A DNA stretch of 64,000 nucleotides from Roseinatronobacter domitianus (GTDB lineage: Bacteria > Pseudomonadota > Alphaproteobacteria > Rhodobacterales > Rhodobacteraceae): positions 62,001 to 126,000 of the forward strand of contig NZ_JALZWP010000009.1 in assembly GCF_023336755.1 (NCBI RefSeq), in the 5' to 3' direction. The translations under genes were made by a program, and so were the position numbers. The stretch's first letter is position 1, and each line of letters begins with the position of its first letter. The notes beneath the pieces were generated by a model. That model was given only the letters and a program-made list of their open reading frames with translations. It was not told the origin of the DNA and made no database searches. Shown here piece by piece: positions 17,799-28,103 of the stretch.

Positions 17799-20700
17799 AT
17801 GAAGAATATTTTGCTTGCCGCTTTGGTTGTCCTTGGGCTTTTGGCCTTTGCACTTGCCGTCTGGTTTGGGGGACCGCTTCTGGGGTTCGCTGACAATTAC
17901 CCGCTGGAAGGGCTTTGGGCACGGATTATCACCATTGCCGTGGTCTGGTCCATCGTCGCCGGGGTCTACACCTTCAAATGGTGGCGCAAGCGCCGTGCCG
18001 AAGCCGCGCTAGAAGAGGCAATCGCACCAGCGGGCCAAACCGGAGATGGCGAGGTTCTGGGCGAGAAGATGCACGAGGCGCTGGCGGTGCTGCGCCAGTC
18101 CTCCACCTCTTCATCCTACCTGTATGACCTGCCGTGGTATGTCATCATCGGCCCACCCGGCGCGGGCAAAACCACCGCGCTTTTGAATTCCGGGGTGAAT
18201 TTTCCGCTGGCAGAGAAAACCGGCGGGGCCATGCCCGGCGCCGGGGGCACCCGCTATTGCGACTGGTGGTTTGCCGAAGAAGCCGTGATGATCGACACCG
18301 CCGGGCGCTACACGACCCAAGACAGCGACGAGGCCGCCGACCGCGAAAGCTGGGCTGCCTTTCTGGACCTGCTGAAACGGCAACGTCCGCGCCAGCCCGT
18401 GAACGGGGTGATTGTTGCCATCAGCCTGGAGGATTTCCTGACTGGCAGCGACGCGTTGCTGGACGAGCATATCGCTGCCATCCGCGCCCGGCTGGTCGAA
18501 CTGCACGATGTGTTCCGCATTGATGTTCCCGTCTATGTGCTGTTCACCAAGGCCGATCTGATCGCGGGGTTCGAAGAATTTTTCGGCAGTTTCAGCGCCG
18601 TGCGACGGCAGAAAGTCTGGGGCACCACATTCCGGGCCGCACGCGGCGAGCCGGTCTTGCCACAGTTCGCGCCGCAATTCGATGCGCTTGTGTCGCGTCT
18701 GTCGGACGAGGTGACAGACCGCATGAATGAAGACCCCAACGGGTTGTCCCGGATCGCAATTTTTGGCTTTCCGGCACAGGTGGCCATGTTGAAGGACCGG
18801 ATCGCGCATGTTCTGGATGGGGTGTTCAGCGCCACGCGTTACAAGGTGAATGCCACGCTGCGTGGGTTTTACTTTACATCCGGCACGCAGGAAGGCACGC
18901 CCATCGACCAAATTCTGGGCGCGATGGAACGCAATTTTGGCACCGGTCCGATTGCAGCAGGTGGCGCTTCGGGGCGCGGCAAAAGCTATTTCCTGCATGA
19001 CCTGTTGCGCCGGGTGATCTTCGAGGAAGCCGGCTGGGTCACGCAAGACAGCCGCGCCGTGCGGCGCGAGGCGGTGCTGCGCTATGGCACCATGGCGGTT
19101 ATTGTGGGGCTGGCGCTGTGGCTGGGGGGCATGTGGACCAACAGCTTCTACCAGAATTACCAATTGGTGCAGAATGCGCGCGCAGAAATCGCCCAATATG
19201 AAACCCGCGCGGCCGGAGAACTCGAGCGCACCGAGATCAACGATACAGAGTTGCTGGACGTTCTGCCGCTTTTGTCGGACCTGCGCAGCCTGCCGCTGGG
19301 CTATACCGACCCGGAGGCGGACGAAGTCGGCTTGCTGGAACGCTTCGGGCTAAGCCAGCGCGCGGCAATCGCGGCAAGTGCGCGCGCCGCCTATCGCGAC
19401 GGGTTGGAGCGCATGTTGCGGCCACGGCTGATTCTGGGAATGGAGCAGCGGATCGCAGAGGACATCTCGACCAATAATCGCCTGTCGCTGTATGAAACGC
19501 TCAAGGTCTATAAACTGCTGGGCCATGCCGCCCCCGCCCCCGATGATGCGTTCCTTGTCGCTTGGATCACCAGCGATTGGGCGCAAGACCCTGCGCTGCG
19601 CGGTGCCGGCCCGTTGCGTGCGGCGCGCGACGAGCTTGAAGACCACCTTTGGGCGATGCTGGATCTGTCGGCCACGCAATCACAGGCGCGGGTCGATTTG
19701 AACGGGGCGCTGGTATCGCGCGCCGAACAGATCCTGTCGCTGATGGATCTGGAAGATCAGGCCTGGCTTTTGGTCATGGGCGCAGGCGGCCCGATGGATA
19801 TGGAACCGTTCAATGTCGGATTGCGCGCGGGGCCGGATGCCGATCTGGTGTTCGAGACCCGCGACGGGCGCGCTCTGAATGAGTTGATTGTCGCGCCGAT
19901 CTATACCTACCAAGGCTTTCACGATTATTTTCTGCCGCGCCTTGCAGAGGTTGCAACCAAGCTGGAAACCGAACAATGGGTAATGGGAACCCGCGCCGAA
20001 GCTGCCGATGTTTCGGGAGAGTTGCGCCGTCTGGGCGCCCCACTGATGAACCGTTACGCTCTGGAATTCAGCCGCGTCTGGAGCGAAACGCTCGATAATC
20101 TGCAATTACGCCCGTTATCCGCCGACAGTCCGCAATATCTGGCGCTGAACACCGCATCCGACCCGCGTCAATCGCCCATCCTGAAGCTGGTGCAGGCCGT
20201 GAACGACACCACGCGCCTGACGGCCGGGTTCAATGAGGATGGCGGTTTTGGGGCCGGGCTGGGTGGTGCGCTGGGTGAGGGCGAGTTGGGCGAGCGCGCC
20301 AATGCCGCAACCGGGGTCGTGGGCGAGGCGCTGCTGCGCCGGGCGCGCGAACGGGCAACCGGGCTGGGCCAAATTGGCTTCGACATTTTGCAAACCCAGC
20401 GCAGTCAAGGTCGAGCCGGGGGCGGCGCGCCCGAAGCGGCCCTGCCCGGCGCCAATGTCGAAGCGCAATTCAGCCGCTGGCATGACCTTGTGCAGGATGG
20501 CGGCGACGGACGCCCGATTGACGTGGTGCTGCGGGATTTGCAGGAAATCTACCGGCTTTTACTGCAATCCACGACCGGATTGGGCATTCCCGACCGGCTT
20601 GGACAGGAATTGGGGACGCAAGCGGCCCTGCTGACGCGCCATGCTTCGCGGATGCCGCCGGCGCTATCGCGTATGATCCTGCAAGCCGCCGAGGAATTCG

Positions 20701-21425
20701 CCGGCGGGGCGGCAGACACCACGCTTGCGGCGTTGAACGAACGGCTTAACCGAGAGGTGACGCAGGTTTGCGAAGCATTGGTGCCGGACAGCTACCCATT
20801 CTCTGGCAATTCGAACCGCGACCTGTCATTGGCGGAATTCGCGCGGCTTTTTGCTCCGGGCGGTGTGTTCGACCGTTTCTTCAACGAGGCTCTGGCCCAG
20901 CATACCGACCTTAGCAGCAACGACTGGCAATGGCGCCGCGACAGTCGCCTTGGCGCGCAGATGTCACCGGCCACTTTGGCGCAGTTCCAGCGCGCTGCCG
21001 CGATCCGCGATGCGTTCTTCCCCAGCGGATCGGGCATTCCCGGTTTCGATCTGACGGTGCGGCAGACCGCGCTGTTCCCCGAAGCGGACAGTGCGCTGCT
21101 GGAGATTAACGGGCAGATCATCCGAACCCAACAGCAGGGGTCTTTGCCGCAGACGCTGTTCTGGCCCTCCGGCGGGAATGGCTCTGCCTCTGTGCAGATC
21201 GGCCCCGAACTGATCGGACGCGAAAACGAAATGCGCGTGCAGCCCGGCCCTTGGGCGCTGATGCGGCTTATCAACCGGGGGAATCCGCGGCCATCCGGGT
21301 CGTCGGTGGCAACACGCCTTGATATCGGCGGTCGTTATGTCGCCTATTCATTCACGGCATCCAGCGCGCGCAATCCGTTTTTCCTGCGCGAATTGTGGGA
21401 TTTCCGTTGCCCAAGGGGGTTGTGA
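17799..21425 (+). CDS. tssM: T6SS membrane-complex protein TssM (IcmF)
   Basis: 1208 residues, normal for TssM. Two membrane helices lie at about 4-25 and 43-60, the cytoplasmic NTPase-like domain has Walker A GPPGAGKTTALLNSG at about 117-131 and a DTAGRY motif near 166, and a third membrane helix is near 430-446. The rest is the large periplasmic domain ending in the beta-rich region that contacts the outer-membrane side. The stop overlaps the tagF start by one base (TGATG). No TssJ lipoprotein was found for it. Confidence 0.97.
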   Translation: MKNILLAALVVLGLLAFALAVWFGGPLLGFADNYPLEGLWARIITIAVVWSIVAGVYTFKWWRKRRAEAALEEAIAPAGQTGDGEVLGEKMHEALAVLRQSSTSSSYLYDLPWYVIIGPPGAGKTTALLNSGVNFPLAEKTGGAMPGAGGTRYCDWWFAEEAVMIDTAGRYTTQDSDEAADRESWAAFLDLLKRQRPRQPVNGVIVAISLEDFLTGSDALLDEHIAAIRARLVELHDVFRIDVPVYVLFTKADLIAGFEEFFGSFSAVRRQKVWGTTFRAARGEPVLPQFAPQFDALVSRLSDEVTDRMNEDPNGLSRIAIFGFPAQVAMLKDRIAHVLDGVFSATRYKVNATLRGFYFTSGTQEGTPIDQILGAMERNFGTGPIAAGGASGRGKSYFLHDLLRRVIFEEAGWVTQDSRAVRREAVLRYGTMAVIVGLALWLGGMWTNSFYQNYQLVQNARAEIAQYETRAAGELERTEINDTELLDVLPLLSDLRSLPLGYTDPEADEVGLLERFGLSQRAAIAASARAAYRDGLERMLRPRLILGMEQRIAEDISTNNRLSLYETLKVYKLLGHAAPAPDDAFLVAWITSDWAQDPALRGAGPLRAARDELEDHLWAMLDLSATQSQARVDLNGALVSRAEQILSLMDLEDQAWLLVMGAGGPMDMEPFNVGLRAGPDADLVFETRDGRALNELIVAPIYTYQGFHDYFLPRLAEVATKLETEQWVMGTRAEAADVSGELRRLGAPLMNRYALEFSRVWSETLDNLQLRPLSADSPQYLALNTASDPRQSPILKLVQAVNDTTRLTAGFNEDGGFGAGLGGALGEGELGERANAATGVVGEALLRRARERATGLGQIGFDILQTQRSQGRAGGGAPEAALPGANVEAQFSRWHDLVQDGGDGRPIDVVLRDLQEIYRLLLQSTTGLGIPDRLGQELGTQAALLTRHASRMPPALSRMILQAAEEFAGGAADTTLAALNERLNREVTQVCEALVPDSYPFSGNSNRDLSLAEFARLFAPGGVFDRFFNEALAQHTDLSSNDWQWRRDSRLGAQMSPATLAQFQRAAAIRDAFFPSGSGIPGFDLTVRQTALFPEADSALLEINGQIIRTQQQGSLPQTLFWPSGGNGSASVQIGPELIGRENEMRVQPGPWALMRLINRGNPRPSGSSVATRLDIGGRYVAYSFTASSARNPFFLRELWDFRCPRGL

Positions 21426-22504
21426 TGGACGACACGAAGAAGACCGGTCCGGCGACCACAGCCACCGAGACGGCAGAGCATGCGGCGTCTGAGGTTGAGC
21501 CATTAAACAACCAAAACGACACTCTGGTAGGTGCAGACGAGACGCCCTCCGCCGAGGATGGGCCAGAGACGGCGCCACCCTCGGGCGCAAAAGATGACGC
21601 GGGGGACGATGAAGGCGATGATGAGGGCGACAGCTCTGCCCCCATTTTGGAAAAGACGGTGGATGAAGACCCCGCCGCGCCTTTGGACACGGAACCGCCC
21701 GCGACGCCTGACCCCGACACAGACGCACTATCCGACACCCCAAGCCCGGAAACACTTCCGCCGCGTGCTTCGGCTCAGGTGGGCTTGTTCGGGAAACTGC
21801 CCATGCGCGGCGATTTCATCACCCGGCAAATGCCGAGTAGCCTGTCACGCCCGTTCGAGGATTGGCTGATCCCGCTGGTTCAGGATACGCGCGCCACGCT
21901 GGGCGCTGACTGGTCGCGCATCTGGCACTCCGCCGGAGCCTGGAATTTTTGGCTGGGTGGCGACGTGTTTCAGGGTAGCTGGCAAAAGGACATGCGGGGC
22001 GGTTCCGGCTTTGCCGGTGCGTCGATGGGCGTCTTGCAGCCCTCTGCCGACAAGCACGGTCGCGATTTTCCGATCGTGCTGCTGCTGGCCGATAGCCAAA
22101 GCCGAATTGTGCCGCCCCCGGTTGTCAGCCCGCCAGACACAGAGTGGTATGTGATGTGTCAGCAGTTCGTCCACAGGGCGCGCGCGGATCAGGACATGAC
22201 ACGGCTTGAAGCCGCGCTTGCCGCCCTGCCTGCGCCACGGGTGCCGCTTGGGGCCGAAGATATGGCACCGCTACTGGAAAGCCGCGCGCTTTGGGCCGAA
22301 GGGTCGGGCGATGTCTGGAACGATATCGCGCGCGCTGACCATCAGCTTGCCGCAGGTAGCCGCAGCTATTGGTGGCAAGATGGCGGCAGCGTGCTTAGCC
22401 TTGTCGGGCTGCCAGATGCCGACACATTCGCCTTCATGCTGTCGCATGGACAACCGGCCCCGGCCACAGCCGGGCCAGATGCCGACGGTTCGGCCCACCC
22501 ATGA
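21425..22504 (+). CDS. tagF: T6SS accessory regulator TagF
   Basis: 359 residues. After an acidic, low-complexity N-terminal extension of about 115 residues (rich in Asp, Glu, Pro, Thr), the TagF domain begins at GLFGKLPMRGDFI and continues through the FWLGGDVFQGSW and RDFPIVLLL blocks. TagF represses T6SS firing independently of phosphorylation in Pseudomonas, where it can be fused to PppA; here pppA is the separate next gene. Start taken at 21425 because of TGATG coupling with tssM; an in-frame start 30 bases upstream lacks support. Confidence 0.9.
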   Translation: MDDTKKTGPATTATETAEHAASEVEPLNNQNDTLVGADETPSAEDGPETAPPSGAKDDAGDDEGDDEGDSSAPILEKTVDEDPAAPLDTEPPATPDPDTDALSDTPSPETLPPRASAQVGLFGKLPMRGDFITRQMPSSLSRPFEDWLIPLVQDTRATLGADWSRIWHSAGAWNFWLGGDVFQGSWQKDMRGGSGFAGASMGVLQPSADKHGRDFPIVLLLADSQSRIVPPPVVSPPDTEWYVMCQQFVHRARADQDMTRLEAALAALPAPRVPLGAEDMAPLLESRALWAEGSGDVWNDIARADHQLAAGSRSYWWQDGGSVLSLVGLPDADTFAFMLSHGQPAPATAGPDADGSAHP

Positions 22505-22535
22505 CACCAGATTTGCCAGACAGGAAATATATTCG

Positions 22536-23312
22536 ATGACCAATCCGATCTACCGTTTCGAAAGTGGCTCGCTCACTCATAGCGGATGTGTCCGTGACCA
22601 TAACGAAGACCGCTTTCTTGCGGCGTCCGATCAGGGGCTTTGGGTGGTCGCGGATGGTATGGGCGGTCATTTCGGCGGCGATATCGCCGCGCAGATTGTT
22701 GTCGATCAGTCCGCAACCGTGCAACGCGCGATCACAGCTCCCGACCTGCAAGCCCGGTTCGAAGACCGCATCCTGCGCGCCAATGATGAAATCCGCGCCC
22801 ATTCGGCACGCAATGACAATGCCATGATCGGGGCGACTCTGGCTGCTGTGCTGGTGCATGACGACAGCTTTGCCGCAATCTGGTGCGGCGACAGCCGTGT
22901 CTACCTGCTGCGCGACGGCACTCTGCACCAGTTGACCCGCGACCATACCGAAGCCCAGGAATTGCTGGACCAAGGCACGATCACGGCCGAGCAAGCCGCC
23001 AACTGGCCGCGCAAGAATGTCATCACCCGCGCAATCGGTGTGCAAGAAGACATCCAACTGGACCATGAATTCGGCGCATTGCAGGACAGGGACATCTTTC
23101 TGTTGTGTTCGGATGGGCTGACGGGTCATATCGAGGACCATGAGATTGCCGACGCGCTTAAAGGCCGCTCGGCCCAATCAGCCTGTGATCTTCTGGTGCA
23201 AATGACGCTGGATCGTGGGGCTACGGATAATGTGACGGTGGTTGCAGTGCGCTGCGGGCTGAAAACGCTGGTAACAGGACAAGGCGCTGGCAGCATGGCG
23301 TGGAAAGGGTAA
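22536..23312 (+). CDS. pppA: PP2C-family phosphatase PppA of the T6SS
   Basis: 258 residues from ATG at 22536 (MTNPIYRFESGSLTHSG). PP2C metal-binding motifs are visible: RDHNEDRF (about 20-27), VADGMGGHFGGD (about 39-50), the CGDSR motif near 120, and GATDNVTVV near the C-terminus. It counteracts PpkA by dephosphorylating FHA-domain proteins. It lies 31 bases after tagF and 4 bases before ppkA, so the kinase and phosphatase are co-expressed. Confidence 0.93.
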   Translation: MTNPIYRFESGSLTHSGCVRDHNEDRFLAASDQGLWVVADGMGGHFGGDIAAQIVVDQSATVQRAITAPDLQARFEDRILRANDEIRAHSARNDNAMIGATLAAVLVHDDSFAAIWCGDSRVYLLRDGTLHQLTRDHTEAQELLDQGTITAEQAANWPRKNVITRAIGVQEDIQLDHEFGALQDRDIFLLCSDGLTGHIEDHEIADALKGRSAQSACDLLVQMTLDRGATDNVTVVAVRCGLKTLVTGQGAGSMAWKG

Positions 23313-23316
23313 CAAG

Positions 23317-25257
23317 ATGGCTTCAATGCCCCCGGAAGACCCGCCAGAGACGCCCGGCCCTACCCCGCCGCAAAGCCCAAGGCGCAACACTTATGTCACG
23401 CGCAGCCCGATCCAGCTAAGTGCCGGAACCCTGCTGATCGGCACCTACGAATTGCAGGAGCACATCAATACCGGCGGGATGGGTGAAGTCTATCGCGGCG
23501 TCAATATCCACAATGACGAGGTGGTGGCGATCAAGATCGTCCTGCCCGCGCTGGCGCATGACGAGAAGATCCTGTCGCTGTTCCAGAAGGAATCGACCGT
23601 TCTGCGCCGAATTTCGCATGATGCCATTGTGCGCTACGAGGTGTTCACCATCGACCCGGACATTGCTCGTCCGTGCCTTGTGATGGAATATGTCGACGGG
23701 CCATCCCTGAATGACATGATGGACCTTGGCCCCATGCCGACGGCAGACGTGTTGCGGCTGTTGCGGCGCCTGGCCGAAGGGCTGGATGTGGCGCATCGCG
23801 CAGGGGTGGTGCATCGTGATCTGTCGCCGGATAACGTAATCCTGCCCGACCGCAGCGTGCTGCGTGCCAAGATCATCGATTTCGGGATCGCAAAGGCAAC
23901 CACACCGGGCGGTCGCACCCTGATCGGCGGTCAGTTCGCCGGCAAGCCGGGATATGTCGCGCCCGAACAACTTGGCCTGTATGATGGCGTGGTCAGCGGT
24001 CAGGCAGATATTTACAGCCTTGGCCTGATGGCCGCCGCCACCGCGATGGGTCGGCCCATCGACATGGGCGACAGCCCCGCCGCCGCCGTTCTGGCGCGTG
24101 CCACGGTGCCTGACCTGTCGGCCCTGCCAGAGGATTTGCGCCCTCTGTTCAACTGGATGCTGCAACCCGATCCGGCAGAACGGCCCGCAAGCATGGCCGA
24201 TGTCATCGACTATCTGGACAGTCTTGCGCCTGTTGCGCCCATGCGCAGCCAACCGCCGGGTAGCCAACCGCCGCGCAGCATGCCACCGGCAAGCGCGCCG
24301 CCCGTCGCCACGCCAGAGCCTTCGGCCGCGCCTTCGGGCGTAGCGCAATCGACCTCTGCCGAACTGGGCTCCAGCCCTTTTGGCCCAGCCCCAACACATG
24401 CGGCGCCATCGCGCCCGCCCTCGCCCGCACCGGCCAAGGGAAAAGGCGGGATGATCGGCATCGTTGCCGCAATTGCAGTTGCACTTGGCGCCGGGGGCGC
24501 ATGGTATGCGGGCATTTTGGGTGGTGGACCCGGCGCGCCTGTATCGGAAGCGGCAATCAGCACATCCCCGACACCAGAGCCCCCGGCCCCGCTGGATGTG
24601 GCCGCAGCACGCGCTTGGCTGAACAGCCAGAGCCCCACGCTTGGCGCCTGCCATTGGTTGCCGCGCTTGCGCGAGGCCGACGGTGTGGACGGGTTAACCG
24701 CCTATGCCAGCACCGCCCGCGACCTAGAGGCGATGCGCAGCGCCTTTGCGGACAGGTTCGGCCAGACACTTGACCTGCGAATGGTTGCGGTGTCGGCGCA
24801 GCAATGCGCGACATTGGATGCCCTTGCCGCGCTGGATGCACGGCGCAGCCTGGATGGTAGTGCTGATCTGCAAATCCGTGGCTTGCCCGACAGTCTGCCC
24901 GCCGATGCGCAAGCCCTGTCAGGCCAGCTTGCCCCAGCGCGCGATGCGGCTTTTTTCATGATCGACCCTTCTGGGCAAATTCAGAATATCGCCGCGTCCC
25001 TGACCGAAGCCGGAACTTTCGAGATTTCCCAAACCCGGTTGCGCCGCCTTGGCGCGGCACCCGATGGCACAGGCGCACCCGCCTTGATGGTGCTGGCGCT
25101 GCACGGGGCCGGGACAGATTCCATCCGGCGTTTGATACCTGAAAACGCAATCCTGCCAAGCGCGCAGGCTGGCGATTTCTGGACCTTCCTTGTGCAGGCG
25201 CTGGACCAGCCGGATAAATCCCTGAGCATCGGGGTTAAGACCGTTCTGCTGCCCTGA
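23317..25257 (+). CDS. ppkA: T6SS Ser/Thr protein kinase PpkA with periplasmic sensor-like domain
   Basis: 646 residues. The Hanks-type kinase domain (about 44-300) has the glycine loop NTGGMGEVY, the catalytic HRDLSPDN (about 166-173), DFG (about 188-190) and APEQ. A Pro-rich linker (about 305-375) leads to one membrane helix (about 378-400). The C-terminal domain (about 424-646) is probably periplasmic; it is not the vWA domain of Pseudomonas PpkA. Its pattern (Cys-xx-LP near the start, QCATLD in the middle, a SGQL block, then IDPSGQIQ) recurs in the protein at 40218-41777. The kinase probably senses an envelope signal and phosphorylates the FHA protein. Confidence 0.92.
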   Translation: MASMPPEDPPETPGPTPPQSPRRNTYVTRSPIQLSAGTLLIGTYELQEHINTGGMGEVYRGVNIHNDEVVAIKIVLPALAHDEKILSLFQKESTVLRRISHDAIVRYEVFTIDPDIARPCLVMEYVDGPSLNDMMDLGPMPTADVLRLLRRLAEGLDVAHRAGVVHRDLSPDNVILPDRSVLRAKIIDFGIAKATTPGGRTLIGGQFAGKPGYVAPEQLGLYDGVVSGQADIYSLGLMAAATAMGRPIDMGDSPAAAVLARATVPDLSALPEDLRPLFNWMLQPDPAERPASMADVIDYLDSLAPVAPMRSQPPGSQPPRSMPPASAPPVATPEPSAAPSGVAQSTSAELGSSPFGPAPTHAAPSRPPSPAPAKGKGGMIGIVAAIAVALGAGGAWYAGILGGGPGAPVSEAAISTSPTPEPPAPLDVAAARAWLNSQSPTLGACHWLPRLREADGVDGLTAYASTARDLEAMRSAFADRFGQTLDLRMVAVSAQQCATLDALAALDARRSLDGSADLQIRGLPDSLPADAQALSGQLAPARDAAFFMIDPSGQIQNIAASLTEAGTFEISQTRLRRLGAAPDGTGAPALMVLALHGAGTDSIRRLIPENAILPSAQAGDFWTFLVQALDQPDKSLSIGVKTVLLP

Positions 25258-25271
25258 TAGTGGCGGACATG

Positions 25272-25293
25272 CCTGCGCCGCTACAGGCGCAGG
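25272..25293. terminator. Hairpin between convergent ppkA and UDP-sugar dehydrogenase genes
   Basis: Perfect 8-base stem CCTGCGCC / GGCGCAGG with a 6-base loop, 15 bases past the ppkA stop and overlapping the 3' end of the convergent dehydrogenase gene. No T-run follows, so it is terminator-like at best. Confidence 0.4.
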
Positions 25294-26567
25294 AACCCTT
25301 CCGACACGTCAAAGACAGCTTTCATGTCGAACACCACACCACCGGGCTGCGCCAGACCGCGCAGCCAGTCGGCCCCCTGCGCCCGGAATTCGCCATGCGC
25401 GACCGCCATCAGCACCCCGTCATAGTCCGGGGACTGGGGCAAGTCCGACAGGGTCAGCCCGTATTCGCGCGCGGCCTCTGCCCGGTCGGCATGCGGATCA
25501 TGCACATCGACAGAAACACCGTATTGTTCCAGCTCACCTACCACGTCGATAACGCGGGTGTTGCGCAGGTCGGGGCAATCTTCCTTGAAGGTCAGGCCCA
25601 GCACCAGAACGCGCGCGCCGCTGATAGGCCGCCCAGCCCGCGCCATCGCCTTGACAAGCTGCCCTGCGACATGCGCGCCCATCCCGTCATTGATGCGCCG
25701 TCCGGCCAGAATGACCTGCGGATGGTAGCCCAAGGCTTCTGCCTTATGGGTCAGGTAATAAGGGTCCACTCCGATGCAATGACCGCCAACCAGGCCGGGG
25801 CGGAACGGCAGGAAATTCCATTTCGTGCCAGCAGCTTTCAGCACCGCATCGGTATCAAGACCCATACGTTCAAAGATGATCGCCAACTCGTTGATAAGCG
25901 CAATATTCAGGTCGCGCTGCGTGTTCTCGATAACTTTCGCAGCCTCTGCCACGCGAATGGACGGGGCCAGATGCGTGCCTGCGGTGATGATCCGTGCATA
26001 AAGCGCGTCCACCGCCTGCGCGACCTCTGGCGTAGAGCCGGACGTGACCTTGGCGATATCGGGCAAACGATGCGCGCGGTCGCCGGGATTGATGCGTTCG
26101 GGGCTGTAGCCGCAGAAGAAATCCTTGTTAAAGCGCAGGCCCGAGACACGCTCCAGCACCGGCACGCAGTCTTCTTCGGTAGCGCCGGGATAGACGGTGG
26201 ATTCGTAGATCACGATGTCGCCGCGTTTCAGCGCCCGTCCCACGGTTTCGGACGCACGCACCAGCGGCGTCAGGTCGGGGCGTTTATGTGCATCAATCGG
26301 GGTGGGAACGGTGACAATGAAGATGCCGCAGTCTGCCAGATGCGTAGGATCGTCCGTCACCTCCAGCCCCGTTGTGGCGGTCAGGTCTTCGGTGCTGATC
26401 TCTCCGGTGGCATCATGGCCGGCACGCAGCGCCGCCACGCGATGCGGGTTCACGTCAAAGCCCAGCACGGAATGATCGCGCCCAAATTCCACCGCCAGCG
26501 GCAGACCGACATAGCCAAGGCCGATCACAGCGATCCGGCGTTGCGCAAAGCCGTCAAGATCAGACAC
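25281..26567 (-). CDS. Nucleotide-sugar dehydrogenase (UDP-glucose / UDP-HexNAc 6-dehydrogenase family)
   Basis: 428 residues. The NAD-binding motif [12 protein letters not shown] is at about 13-24, the substrate-domain motif [11 protein letters not shown] near 140 is typical of TviB/WbpO-type enzymes, and the catalytic cysteine sits in [11 protein letters not shown] near 260. It oxidises C6 of a UDP-sugar to a uronic acid for capsule or O-antigen. TviB/WbpO similarity favours a UDP-N-acetylhexosamine substrate, but the epimerase partner resembles UDP-glucuronate epimerases, so the exact substrate is open. It overlaps the epimerase gene by 8 bases. Confidence 0.9.
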   Translation of the reverse strand: MSDLDGFAQRRIAVIGLGYVGLPLAVEFGRDHSVLGFDVNPHRVAALRAGHDATGEISTEDLTATTGLEVTDDPTHLADCGIFIVTVPTPIDAHKRPDLTPLVRASETVGRALKRGDIVIYESTVYPGATEEDCVPVLERVSGLRFNKDFFCGYSPERINPGDRAHRLPDIAKVTSGSTPEVAQAVDALYARIITAGTHLAPSIRVAEAAKVIENTQRDLNIALINELAIIFERMGLDTDAVLKAAGTKWNFLPFRPGLVGGHCIGVDPYYLTHKAEALGYHPQVILAGRRINDGMGAHVAGQLVKAMARAGRPISGARVLVLGLTFKEDCPDLRNTRVIDVVGELEQYGVSVDVHDPHADRAEAAREYGLTLSDLPQSPDYDGVLMAVAHGEFRAQGADWLRGLAQPGGVVFDMKAVFDVSEGFLRL

Positions 26568-27576
26568 GGAAATAATCCTTATACCAGTCGACGAAACCGG
26601 CGATGCCCTTGTCGATGCCGGTTTGCGGTTTGTAGCCGGTCAGGCGCTGCAACAGATCCGCATTGGCCCATGTCGCGGGCACATCCCCCAATTGCATGTC
26701 CATGTAGTTGCGGATCGCCTTCTGACCCAACTCTCGCTCCAGCGCGTCAATGAAGTCCTCCAGCCGGACCTTGTCGGAATTGCCGATATTGACCACGCGC
26801 CATGGGGCGACGGGGCTAAGGCTATCGCCTTCGACCGCCGTATCCGGACCACCCGGAACCGCGTCGATCAACCCGCGAATGCCGCGCACAAGGTCGGTCA
26901 CATAGGTGAAATCGCGGAACATGTTGCCGTGGTTGTAAATGTCGATGGGCTTGCCTTCGAGGATGCCCTTGGTGAATTTGAACAGCGCCATATCGGGACG
27001 CCCCCACGGGCCATAAACCGTGAAGAAGCGGAACATGGTGGTGGGCTGGCCATTCACATGCGCCCAGGCATGCGACAGGCTTTCGGTGGCTTTCTTGGTC
27101 GCGGCATAGATGGTCAGCGGCGTGTCGGTTTTCTGGTCCTCGCCAAAGGGCATTTCGGTATTCGCGCCATAGACCGAACTGGTGGCCGCCATCAGAAGGT
27201 GCCCGGTGCCAACAGCGCGAGAGGCTTCCATGATGTTGAACGTGCCGACGATGTTGGAATCAATATAGGCGCGCGGGTTTTCAAGGCTGTAGCGCACCCC
27301 GGCCTGTGCCGCGAGGTGGATGACCGCATCGGGCTTTGGCCCGCCTTGCATGGCGGCCATAACACTGCCCATATCTTCCAGCTGGGCGACATGCGCCTTG
27401 AAGCCGTCAAAACGCGCAAGCCGGGCATGGCGCGCCTCTTTCAGGGCGACATCGTAATAATCGGTCAAGCCATCATAGCCGGTGACCTGCCAGCCTTCTG
27501 ACAGCAACAATTCTGCCAGATGGTAGCCGATGAAACCGGCAGTGCCTGTGATGAACGCGTGGCGTGTGCTGGACAT
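26560..27576 (-). CDS. NAD-dependent nucleotide-sugar epimerase (UDP-glucuronate 4-epimerase-like)
   Basis: 338 residues. Extended SDR: NAD-binding [13 protein letters not shown] (about 10-22), the [14 protein letters not shown] block, and the catalytic YAATKKATE (Tyr near 157). [18 protein letters not shown] is characteristic of the GAE/LspL-type UDP-glucuronate 4-epimerases and capsule CapI proteins. With the downstream dehydrogenase it should supply a uronic acid for surface polysaccharide. It is transcribed away from the head-spike-like module. Confidence 0.9.
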   Translation of the reverse strand: MSSTRHAFITGTAGFIGYHLAELLLSEGWQVTGYDGLTDYYDVALKEARHARLARFDGFKAHVAQLEDMGSVMAAMQGGPKPDAVIHLAAQAGVRYSLENPRAYIDSNIVGTFNIMEASRAVGTGHLLMAATSSVYGANTEMPFGEDQKTDTPLTIYAATKKATESLSHAWAHVNGQPTTMFRFFTVYGPWGRPDMALFKFTKGILEGKPIDIYNHGNMFRDFTYVTDLVRGIRGLIDAVPGGPDTAVEGDSLSPVAPWRVVNIGNSDKVRLEDFIDALERELGQKAIRNYMDMQLGDVPATWANADLLQRLTGYKPQTGIDKGIAGFVDWYKDYFRV

Positions 27577-27836
27577 ATTCCCTCCACTTGGGTGGGGCCC
27601 GCGTGCCCCTTGGCATGGCGTCTTGGTTGCCTTACCGCCCTGCCATGAGCGCGAAGCGACAGCAACCGTAACAGGGTCTTACGCGGGGGCGTGCAGAACT
27701 TCCATTCCTATCTGACATGCTCTGCCGATAGTTGCGCACGCTGCACGCACATTGCCTTCACCTTGACCGGGTATGGTCCGATTTGCCCGCGCTGCAGACC
27801 TCTGCTGCACCGCTTTTTTGCAAAAGGATGACCCCG

Positions 27837-28103
27837 ATGGCCAACCCCTTGTCAAACCGCGCCCTGCCGCTCAGCGGTCCGGCAACCGATATCGCGCCGA
27901 TCACCCCCGATGACGCCAATGACCTGCCTGATATCGCAATGGCGCTTTATGTCGAAACCGGAGGCGCGATCTCTGTTGTCACGGCGCGCGGGCAGACCCG
28001 CACGCTTGCGGTTGCGGATTATGCAATCCTGCCCGTTGCCGTGCGCCGGGTGCGCGCCACGGGCACCACGGCGACGGGGTTGCACGCGCTGGTGCTGGCA
28101 TGA
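27837..28103 (+). CDS. Head-spike base protein-like (GTA-type)
   Basis: 88 residues from ATG 27837 (MANPLSNRALPLSG), preceded by AAAAGGA about 8 bases away; ATG 27828 is in frame and also possible. The ITPDDANDLPDIAMALYVETGGAISV...PVAVRRVRATGTTATG pattern is that of the small spike-base family typified by R. capsulatus GTA Rcc01079 (GhsA); recognition is from memory and not verified. In that agent the spikes bind the host capsule. It overlaps the next gene by 4 bases, and capsule-sugar genes lie next door. Confidence 0.55.
   Translation: MANPLSNRALPLSGPATDIAPITPDDANDLPDIAMALYVETGGAISVVTARGQTRTLAVADYAILPVAVRRVRATGTTATGLHALVLA

Noticed and set aside
25260-26753. Plus-strand open frame of 497 codons
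   Set aside because: Antisense to the UDP-sugar dehydrogenase gene; no recognisable domain.
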